Assembly (NCBI GenBank): GCA_040285825.1
Contig: JAUPSS010000001.1
Location: forward strand, 2,170,001 to 2,234,000
Source: Eukaryota sp. TZLM1-RC
Lineage: Eukaryota; Metamonada: BaSk clade
Direction of reading: 5' to 3'
DNA: 64,000 nucleotides
How positions within the stretch are numbered: the first letter of the stretch is position 1; every line of letters begins with the position of its first letter. The notes below the pieces were generated by a model. The model was given only the letters and a program-made list of their open reading frames with translations, did not search any database and was not told the origin of the DNA. The position numbers and the translations under genes are program-made. Shown in pieces: positions 20,182 through 32,400 of the stretch.

Positions 20182-20429
20182 GGTGATCGAATAGTTGTTT
20201 ATTATAATACCCTGTATTGTTTTCAAGTGGAATGAAGTATGATAAAATGACTAATACACACTGTTCATCAATGCAATTTATGACGTTAAATTTTGAAATT
20301 TATTAAGGAGACCTCAACCATCTATTATTGATCTCATTCTGGTATTCAAGTTCAAGTTTTTAAAACATTGTTTTCCACTATGGCAAGTAACAAATACAAA
20401 ACAAACAAATTTATAAAAATCAACAACAT

Positions 20430-23400
20430 CTATTCTACATCAAATTCATCACCTTCTACTCGGTGACCCAAATGTACAAAAGGATTTTGAAGAATATTAG
20501 TAGCAAAAGTCTTATTTTTTGTAAACTTAACATTGTCTACAGTTCCCCAGACAAAAGAAGACAAGCTACCGTAAATTGCATAAAGAATCAACAATCCTGT
20601 CAATATTAAAACAACATCAAAAAACACAAATGAAGTATTCACAAAATCAATACCCCGGACAAACATCAACATAAACAATATTCCCTCAACTAATAAATAA
20701 ATACCTTGAAGTGAATGTGCCTTGGGATGAACATAAGACCTACGTTTTGAATTAAATGCCAGGGCACAAAGGCATACGATGAAACCAATTGCACATTGAA
20801 CCGATAGACCAAACGATTCAAACATGAATAAAGCGCCAGTAATGATAAGTAAATGTAATTGATAGACAACTTCATCACTATATCCCTTAGAAGCATAGGT
20901 TGCTGTGAAAGGGTACTTCTTGAATGACATAATAAAATACAGTGACGAGCCAATAAAAGCGAGTAGATAAAGACTAGAAACAATGGCCGATAACCACCAC
21001 GAAACAGTAAAGCATTGAATTTCTGAATAATGTTCAGAGAAGTAAGATAAAGAATCAGAGTCACTTCTACATGAAAAAACTGCCAACAAATTATGAGCTG
21101 GCACTGCAAAGAATAGTTGGTACATAATCATTGATAATGGAATTTTCCTTCTAACATATCCAACAACGAGGATGGTTGGTAGCAACAATGCTGAGGTCCA
21201 ATAAAGTGACGTAAATCCACCCGGTAATCCTGTACAAGTATGAATAGGAGATCCCCAAGGTCTAATAAGGATGGAGTCCAAAAGGTCAAATAATCGATGA
21301 ATTCCTGCAGGTAAATCAATAGCAGTAATGATTCTAATTGCACAGAGAGATTGGAGGAACCTCACCAATGGAAGGTAATATCTGAGTGAAGAGTAATTGG
21401 TCTGAGAATCCAATTTGATCAAAGGAACAATGGATGCATACATTCCTACTTGAACAAGAATACCAAGTAAAATAAAGAAAACATTAGGACATTCTAAACA
21501 CAAATTACCAGAGGGATAATGACCTTCTTCACAATGAGAGCATAATGGTCCCGTAAAGCCGTCTAAACAAGACGCATCAGATGTGCAATTACCCACACAA
21601 CCATCCTTTTTACAAGGATAGACAGTGCCATCGTTTGCTTGGAAAAAGCCATCCATCACACAGTATTCGTTAAATGCTTCACAAAAGAGGCCTGGTGGAC
21701 ATTGAATACAGTCGCCATCGACTTTGAACAAATTTCCAATACAAACACATTCAGTTAAATGCTGATTAGCACCCATTCGTGGAGGACACGGAGTACAACT
21801 TTCGCTTCCCATTTCAGGGGCAACAGAACGATAGTCACAAGCAGTACACCCGTGATCATTTACATCTCTCTGTGTTCCAGGAGGACAAGGAGAACAAGAA
21901 GTGGAAGCAGATGCACTAGACCAAGTACCCAAAGGACAAGCCTCACAATCATGGTCAACATATCTTGTGCCTGCTGGGCATTCCTTACACTGACCACTAC
22001 TGGGATCTACTACAGAACCCTCTACACAGTGACCTCCTTCAAAAGTAAACGTGGCAGGTAACAAACCAGAAGAAAATGCAACAACTTGGTAGACTTGAGG
22101 AGCACCAATCACGGAAACCTCAGATACTAAAGCTTGACCCCTGACTAATTCAGTTTTAGTGAGACCCGTGAAACCAACAGTAGAGGTGGTAGGACTAAAG
22201 TAAATGGTTCTTGACACGGTAGAGTTTACAGTGTTATTAAAAGCATCAACAACAGCAACAGCCACAGTAGTAAAGTCAACTTCTCGAGCCACGATTTGGT
22301 GGGCGTTAGTTGCATAGTGCTGGCCATAGAGGCTTGCCTTATTATTAGTAAATTGAGAAGACTCTAACTGAGGAATATTTGATGAATTAACAAAAACAGC
22401 TCCTCCAACACTTCCAAAATTATCCATGAATTGACTATTGGAAATTTTGGAGTTGGAATCAACAGAGTCCATGAAGAGAGCACCACCATTGGTGACAGCT
22501 ACGTTTTTACCAAACTTGGAAGTATCTATTTCTAGATAACCAACTTCAGCATAAATTGCACCACCAAATAAATCAGCTGTACATTCATTAAAGGAAGAAT
22601 TATGGATTGAAAGTTGAGAATTCAGACCCTTCACTCTCAAAGCACCACCAGCTTCAGCAGTTTTGTATTTATGAAAAATGGAATTCTTAATAAAGACATA
22701 ATCAGTAGACATTGTAATAATTGCTGAACTTTGTCCGTCAATGAAATTGGAATCAGAAACACTGACTGACCCATGATTTGATGATTTAATAAACGTTCTT
22801 GTTCCCTTCAGCAAAACATTGTCTACTTCAATTTCACAATGATTTGTAGTAATTATATTATCAACTGATAATCCAGTGACATTACAAGAATCAACTCTAA
22901 TAATTGAGTAATAACCATTAATTAAAGGCATCGAGAGGTCCTTAAATGAAGAATCTGTCAGTTTAAATGAAGATTTAAAGGACGAAACAAATGGAAAAGA
23001 ACTAGTAATGGATGATAAATCAACAATTTTGGTTTCAAGAGAAGAATGTTTAATTAAAAACAGTGGATAATTTGATGTAATGTCAGAACCAATAAAACTA
23101 TCAAATTTGATTGAATCATGAACTGAGTCAACCAATGGGGATAAGACTGTAGATTCAGAGACAATAGCGTTATTGATATCAATTGAGCTAGAAACTGAAT
23201 TGAAAATTGAACCTTTTAAAGAACTAATATTGAAGTCATTAATAGAAAGTTGAGAAGATTCCAAGCTGAATGCATTGCCAATAATTTCTTCTACTTTAAT
23301 TGATTTAAACACAGCTTTAGAATGTAGAGAAAGACTAAATAAAGTGCCATTCAAGTCAGTAAATACAACATCATCCAAAACAACTTGACTTTTAACAGAT

Positions 23401-26400
23401 TCTAAAACACGTGGAGATACCGAATCAATAGAAGAAATGGTATTAAAGTCGGAAATAAAGGTTTTTGATCTGGTAATTTTGATAGCAGTTTCGCAATTTT
23501 TAAATGTAAATCCAGTAATTGAAATATTAGATTCGCCCTTGATTTCAAGACCGTATCTACTTTTGAAATTACAATCAATGACGTTTCCAGTACCATTAAT
23601 TAAAGCAATATTGCTATTTTCAACAGTTAAGGGTGCATAATCATCATAAACTCCATCCAAGAAGACGATAACGTCACGCTCAAGTGCTCTAGACAATGCA
23701 GTTTTAAGGGATTTACAAGGGGCCTGTAGAGTTCCACAACAAATAGAATCATAACCCCAAGAAGCAACATGGATTTCAGCATCATAATCAGGATCGATTT
23801 TGCGTCCTACATAACCAATTAAATTACTTTCAGTATAATTAAATCCAAAGTTAAACATGCAATTACCACTGATTTTGGCGAATTTACCGGAATAAGCATC
23901 ATGATTGACAAAATTAAATTGAATACCCCTTTCTAATGCAATATTGGCGTTAAAGTTGATAAATAGAGTACCTGAATAATTAACCATACTTGAGCTAAAT
24001 GAATCATAATCATCCTGATTTCTTATAGCAACGTAAACAAATGAATTCTCAGTAAATGTTAATTCACCACTATGAGCATGATGTCCAAGGGTCTCCATTG
24101 AACCATAGATAGTTATATCACCTTTAGAATGTGTATTACCAATAGTATTAAAACTAGAATCAGCAGAAACATTGAGTAAATTAGTCTGGAATACCCCTGG
24201 TTCGAGTATTGCAAAAACTCCAGTTAAAATAGGGTCAGAAATGGTAAGGTTGCCAGATGTACTGACTCCGAATGGTAAATAAGTTGGTGAGTTAAAAACA
24301 AAAGTATCAGTGGAAATAACTGAAAATTCTGACTTAAATTCAATAAATGAATCGTCCAAATCATTGACTAATAGAGTGTTGGTACCTTGGACTAATGCAT
24401 TTTCAAGAAAAACCAATTGAGAAGATAGTAAATCAATAGTGGAATCACATTTAGTAATAAATGACTGATGAATGTATAACTCAGTGTTGGAAATTACAGA
24501 AGAATCACAAGAAGAGGCAGAATTAATTTCAACAATTGAATTATTAACATATCCACCAAGTAGAGTAAACATAGAATCAACACTAACATTGGATTCAAAA
24601 GTACCTCCTGAAAGTTCCAAAATGTTGATTTCCAAATCTTTATTTGACAGAATATGACCTCCTGATTGATTAAAGAAACAATTGTTGGGAGAACCACAAT
24701 AGACAGTTGAGTCACGCTCAATAATGAATTGACCTCCATAGACTTCTACAGGAATTTGATTGATGGACAATGTGGAGCCAGAGTCAGCAATAACGGTAGA
24801 GTTACCAGAAATCTGGAAAATGCTAGGAATTGAGTAAACAGTTGAGCCATTATTGAATAAGACTAAACCACCATAAATTGATAATAAATCTAATTCATTG
24901 ACACTTGATAGTAAAACCACATCACCACCAAACACATTATTGATAGATAAGTGACTGATATCGGTATCAATAGTAACCAATCCACCAAAAGAACTTACAT
25001 TGGTAGAGCCATCAAAGGTACTATTAGGAGAAAGTAGGGTAGTTCCATCAAAAGAAGTGATTGAGACATTGAAATTAATACTAGAATTGGTGAATAATGT
25101 ATTACCATAATTAATGAAACATTGATCTGACCAACATTCTACATCGCCAAAGAGTTCTAAATAACCAGATTCTGATGTACCAATAGAACCGTAAAGAGTT
25201 GAAACAGAGGCTAAATCAAGGCTTGCAGAATCACCAAAAGCAAGCGTACTGTTGGTTTTTACAAGCAAAATATTTGCAATAATAGATTCAATAAATGATT
25301 CAACATTATTAAAAATTGTTAAATTTCCAAAAGATTCAAATCGAGAATTACTTCCAATAATCTTTGTATCAGAAAGGGATAGAGTACTTTGTTCAAATTG
25401 TAGTAAATCTGCATCAATTATTTCAAATACCATTTTCTCAGCACTACCACTACAATAAAGAGATAACAAGTGTTGATTCAAGACAAACGAACCATCATTG
25501 AACAAACAAGATGAACTATTAGCGAATTCGGAATAACCAGTTCCAGTAAATGAAGAATTGTGAATTAAAATTCCGGTATCAAAATAAAGATTTCCACTTC
25601 CTGTACGATTACCATTAAAGGAAGCAAGGTTGTTGACTATCAAATCATAGTAAGAATCAGAATAATTAAAGATACCGCCGTTCAATACTAGATTAATGAC
25701 TGAGAAATTAGATAAAATGTGGTCAGATATAGAAATTAAAGAATTATCTAATAATTCTAAAGAATATAAATCACCAACAAGAGATGAATCAGAAAATTCT
25801 AAAACAGAAATACTTGGTCCCAATGTCCAATTTGAATGAGTAACGATAATTGAGGCTGAATCAGCAACTCCAACAAAACCAGATTCTAAATCAAGTTCAA
25901 ATCCATTAATTTCAACAGTACCATTGACAAGGACAAATCCATTATCATTAACAGTTAGTTTCAGATCATCAACGGTACAATGTTCGATATAAAGGCTTGC
26001 ATTAGAAACTAATACAGTTGAGGGATAAAGATAACAAGTTCCTTCCTGGGACAGGGTCAGACGAGCTGAATCAGAAACAATAATATTATTAATGTGATCA
26101 AACTTTGTAAATATTGAAACAAAACCAAATGGAGAATAAACATGTAAAGTACCACCACCATAGAAAGTTCCTTCAGAACCAAGATCAAAAGTACCATGGA
26201 TTTTGATAGTTGATGAATAGGAAACATTAATTAAACCAATAGAAAATGAATTAATACCACCAATATCAATTATGGAATCATCCAATACGGAAACGTCACC
26301 ATAGTTGAAAAAGTCAGAAGACACTGTGCCGCTGCTTTCTTCTAGAACTAAGAACCTACCATAATTAATGATAGAGGGGTCTAATTCTGTGTGAATTTCA

Positions 26401-29400
26401 CCAATAAAACCAGCGGAATTATTAAAGAAAACAAAACCAGATTCTTTGTTAATCAATTGAGAACCATTAACCAAGTCTACAAAGGTATTATCTATAGTCA
26501 TTTCATCAAAATTAATTAAGGAGTGACCATTTTCCAAATCTTTAGGTCTATCTTCTGTAAATAACGACGTTGCCAATAAAGTAGTGGTTCCAGGATCAGT
26601 GAGAGATCCAGCAGTCCAAGAAAAGTATTGAGTGACATTCAAATTACCATTGCCAGATCTAGTACCGCCACAAAGATTAAATGTTTCAGTAGTAATAGAG
26701 TTGTTGTTATTTAATTCAAGAACACCTCCGCAAACAGAAAGAGTATCAAAGTGATAAACATTGGAAATCATTGTTTCTCCAAATAAAACCAATCCTCCAT
26801 TCAAATAAGCTTCCACATTATTAATTAAAACTCTACTATTATCATTGATAAACACTGAACCATTATTAATAGACCAAATGGAATCATCTAAATCTACATC
26901 AGAATCAGCAAGGAAATCAACAACACCACCTTCAAGGTTGAGAGTACTGACTGATGCAATAGAAGAAGAGGCATGAGATGAAAAGAATCCATCACTCATA
27001 TGTAATTCAAGACCAGGTAATTTTGCTAATAAGTTGGTAGTTGCATTGGCAGTGATTGAAACATTCAAGTTGGACAAAGTAGATTCTGGTAATAAATCTA
27101 AAATAGAATAATCACTTTCCAAAACTATTTGCCCATTAAAACCGAAATTATTAGACACCAATAAGTGAGAATTACCTTCAGTTAAATGAATAGAACCATT
27201 TCCAATAGTTGTTGACTCTTCTGTACCATTAAGGTAAAATACACCTGCAATTTCTAGTTTGGTACGTGGTAAAACGTTAATTGAACCGACTGACCAAGAA
27301 GTTCCAGAAATGGCTAATGTACTTGCTTGGGGACAGGAGTCCTCTTCACGTAATTCAATTGCTCCATAATTCAATAGTGAAACGCTTATGTAGAACATAT
27401 AACAATTTTCCTTTGATATAAGTGCAGCTTCTTTATTAATGAATTGAGCATCATTGAAACCAGAGTTATCAAGGATTTTACCCGCACCAGTGATATTGAA
27501 CACAGCATCATTTTGATTGATTAAAAGTGCTTGATCGAATAATTGAAGTTCGCCAGCTTTAAAGGTAGACATTGTATTTAATTGTAATTCATGATGTGCA
27601 CCTACAACTTTTTCGGCATCAAATTGGAAAATTGTTTCCGATTTACTTATTGTTTTAGAGTTGGATTCTAAAGAACCAGACTCCCAAATGAATTGTTCTT
27701 GAATAATAAGTAGAGAGCTTCCATTACGCATTCCACCATTCAAAAGTAAATTATCAATTAGTACATTTTCATTGTGTTCAAGTTCCAAAACACCCCCAGA
27801 TAGTTGAATAAAAGAAAAGCGGACAGGATCATTATTGAAAGCATCGATTTTAACAAAGCGTTCAGGATCATTATTGAAAGCATCGATATAAACAATACCT
27901 CCACTGATGTCAGCCACAGTGTTCTTGATAAGAGAATTCTTCAAAAATTCCAATCTACCATCAGAAACATTAATTGAAGTGTCAGTAAAGTCTATTAAAT
28001 CATTTGAATTTGAAATTACTGTACCACCAGACTGAGTGAGATTTGAAATAGAAAAAACCTTACAATACTCAATAAACTCAACCAAACCATCAGAAACCTT
28101 TCCAAATAATTGTTGAGTGGTGGAATCATGAGCAGCAACAAGAGAGCCTCCAGAAACATCAAATTTAGCTGTATTCAATTTACCATACATCAAAGCATTA
28201 CCACTCAATACTTGAACAAAGATATAATCTAAACTCTCAAAGGAACCAGAGAATGTCAAATTACCCTGACCTACAACAAAGCAACCTGATTCAAGGTGGC
28301 AATCAGCTTTACCATTAAACACTGCAGATCCACTGGATATAACTTTACCATTAATGATGGTAAAAACGCTAGACTTTTCTTGGACAAAGTCTCCCCTAAT
28401 TGTGACATTAGCGTTTCTATGCAAAATTCCAGAATCTTGAACAACAGTATTTCCATTGAGTTCAAATAGTGAGTTTTCATTAAAAACCATCTCAGAATTC
28501 ACATGACTAACCAAGTCAGCTTCAAAGATGGTATTACCAATAGTTGACACATTTAGGACTCCCTCATTGACAATTCCTGACCAAATATCAGAATTAACAG
28601 TAGAAAAAGTGATTGTTCTTTCATTATCTGAAACAATATGAAGTTGAGAATTTTCAGGAATGTTAAGACTAGAAGATTCATTAAAGGTAATTAAAACAGA
28701 GGGACTTCCATCATTACTTAAATGAGCAAATATACCAATGTCAAGGATTGTTAATTCTGAATTACTATCAAATGTTTTGGTTTGCGAGCTGAATCCTTGG
28801 AACAAATCAATTGCTTTAATATGGGTAGACTCTCCAACAAATCCACCATTAAATAAATAATGATTAGCAAAGAAATCTTTAGAGGAGGTAAGTCTTGATT
28901 CATCGTTCATTTCTAGATATTTTGCCAATGCTTCACATTCTTCTTTAATTATCACGTGGCCATTTCCGGAAAGTACAAGGGAATTCCATTGAGAACAGTT
29001 TTTAGTACCACCTTCTTCGATAACCAATTCTCCACCACTCATGGTTGTGTCAAAGTCAAAGAATTTGGTAGAAGAACCAGAGTCAAGTGTTACCTTTCCA
29101 CCATTGATAATTAACTGAGAATAAACAAAAGAGGGAGAAGAATCATCATTGATAGAGACTTCACCATCATGAACTTGTAGATAATCAACCTTGACATCTG
29201 AACCATCATTAAAATCAATTTGGCCATCAAACATATTCTGAAATACAGATTTTCCGATAAAAGAATCTTCATCAAAAACTAAATGACATCCTGTATGCAT
29301 TTCTTCAACTAATAATTTGTGAACAATGACATCAGTAAAGGTTATTTTAGCATAACATTTACCAATTCGAACTGATTTAGCTTCAGTTTCTTTAATTACC

Positions 29401-32400
29401 AGATCAGACCTTACTTCAGGCAGATTAATATCATCTCCGTGAATATCTTCTCTAAATAAAATTATACCACCAGTGTAATTAATACTAACATTAACAATAT
29501 TAGACCTACGTAAATCTAACAAACCATCCTTCATGTGAAGATCACCAGTTGTGTTTACAAGACCTTCAAAAGCAACTAAAGAACTTGGGTCATCTATAAC
29601 AACATCACCATCTCCAGAGACAGTGTTGGAAACGTTGAATTGATTTCTCAAGTAGACGGTGGCTCCATCTTTAATAGTTAAGTCAGTAGTTTCAACAATA
29701 GAATCTTGGAAATAAACAACACCTTCTTGGCCAATAATTAATTCACTTAAAATATCCCACTCCATAACAATAGATTCCGTAGTGGAGAATTCAAGAGTAC
29801 CATTAGATTTAATAAGTGAATTGATAGTAATGTTATTGCTTGTATACCACCCATTGGTTCCAGTGAAGCTCATAATAGAATCATTTTCAACTTTGAATAA
29901 AGAACCATCATCACCATAAACAAATCCATTATTCCAATTACCACTGTTGGAAAGTTTGACCAAAGTATTTGAACCAAAAGCTTTTTCACCAAGATGAGTA
30001 ATATTCCAATTGGTTATAGTTGTAGTAGTATCATTTTGAATAAGGCCATTATTCCAAATAAAATCTTCTACCATGACATCAACACCACCAAATGTTCCAT
30101 TGTTAAGTTCAGCAGTGTTGATGGAGAATTGGGAGGGATAAGTTACATCAAACACACCAGAATTGATTATTAATGATTCAAAATGGGGAGAAGAGCCAGA
30201 AAATTGGTTGATGAAAACTTCACTTTCGACGGTAAAATGAGCATTTTTTGGTTCAAAACCATTACCAGCAATGAAACCGCCACCAAGAATAGTAACATTT
30301 GAATGTTGGAAAACCACTTTTTGACCATTAACATGAGTGGTGCCTTCATGCTGGGTAAACCAGTCAACAGAGACTACACTTGGTTCATTAAAGACAAATG
30401 TTCCGTTGATAAAGTTGCAGACATTCAGAGAGTCGATGCTGGTAGCGTCAAAGTTAACAAGACCATTAATGTCAACCATGTTCACCAAGGTCAACTTAGA
30501 ATCTGCTGTAAACAAGACGTTACCGTCTTTTACAGTGTTAAACCAAACTTCAGAATATTCACCAGATTCAATAACCACATTACCATAAACTTCGCAAAAG
30601 GAAACATTAGCAACAACTACATCCTTAAGAGTTAGAGTGGTTTCAAGAGGGACATTGATACAACCATGGAAATCAATAAAGCCTGAAATAGTAGTATTAT
30701 CATTAAGTGTAATGGTACCCTCACCAGTAATGTTGGAATTAGAAGAAAATTCAGTTGGTGAATCAATTACAACTTCAGCATCATCCAAAACAATCAAATC
30801 AGAATCAATGACGTGATCACAGTCGGTGAGAACTAAAACAGAGCCAACAATGACTCTACCACTATTATCAAGATTCATTCCAAGTATAAGGGAACCACTC
30901 TCAATTGAAAGCTCATCAATATTGGTAAAAGTAGAGTCACAGCCCAAAAGATAAGTCTCGGTCTCAGAAGAGGCAGTGACCTCAAAACTACTTGATTCTA
31001 TATGGCAATTAAATGTACCATTCACAGTACCCAAAGTAAATATGGAATGATCTAAAACGACATTGGAATCACAAACCTTGGGTAATGATTCTTGAATAAC
31101 CAAATTGTTGATTGAAAGCACTTCTGCTCCGGTAAACTCACCCCCATTCCAAATCGTTGAATTAATACTCCATTTGGAAACAGTTTCAACAATACCATCG
31201 TCAAATTTAAAAGAATCAACCAGAATCTCTTGAGGGCAATTTTCAACATGTAAAACACCACCAGTTTGATAGAAATTGTCAATCGAAAATTTGGGATCAA
31301 CATCTAAAAATTTGACCACTCCTTTGTTGAGTTGGAAAACTTCAGGTGACTGTTGAAGCACAGCTCCACCTTCAAAAACAAGTTCTCCATGAGAGGAAAG
31401 CTTGAAGTGTTCGATATCGAAAGAAACTACACTGATATGGTTAAATGAAACAATTGCACCATTTTTAGGAGTGAAATGGGGAGATTCAAATGTTATTGTA
31501 GCAGCATCAAAAGTTAATAAATTGGAAACGAACAGTTGAGACGAAGGTTTGGTAGTAAACTTATTAGAAATTGTGGAAACTTCGCCAAATTCAAAACCGC
31601 CTGATTTTGCAACAAATTCACCAACTTCTTGAATAAACTTCCAATATAAAGCAACATGATCAACAGATTCAACGACAACTTTGCCCTTATTATCAAAGGT
31701 GCTGATGGCATCTGAAACATTATGGTATTTATACCAATCGCCATTAATAAAAGTAAAATTGCCTTCATTAGTAAACAAAGCATCAACTGAACCAGAAACA
31801 TTGGCGGTAACAAAACCTGTACCTTGATTGAGAATTCTTGTGGTTTCAAATAAGATATGTTGCACTTCAAATTCATCACTTGGTTCCCAATCAGGATCTG
31901 GTTTAATATAAAGATACGCTTCAGGCGTTATTCTGACCAGAGAATCACCTCCAATATAACCCTTATACCAAGTTAAATCACAAGTAATGATTAAAGAAGA
32001 ACCATCCTCACCAAAGAAATCACCACGAAGGACAAGGGAACAAAAAGTAGCATCGCCTTCGATAACAAGTTCAGTACCTCCAATTTCAAGGCTTGCCCAC
32101 TCACAAACGGTGGCATTTTCTTTAATGATAATAGTACCTGAAGGTCCAACAACTGCGTTATCAAAACAAACAAAGCCATAGTAAGCCATAATGGAACCAT
32201 CAGTCATTTTAAGTGTTGATCTATTTGCATAAAACCAGGTGTTTTCATCATAAACATAGGGATAAGGAGAACCTACTTCAAGAGTAGATCCAGGAGTAGA
32301 GAGTAATCGTGATGGATGGGAATCATAACCTCCAGAAAGAACCTTCATAACAAAGTCTTCTGGAATAGTAATATTGGCTAAATTTTGTAATTCCCATTCA

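Noticed and set aside
21759-22061. Plus-strand Arg/Thr-rich ORF opposite the Cys-rich domain
   Set aside because: Shadow of the minus-strand GCC2/GCC3 region. Composition is an antisense artefact.
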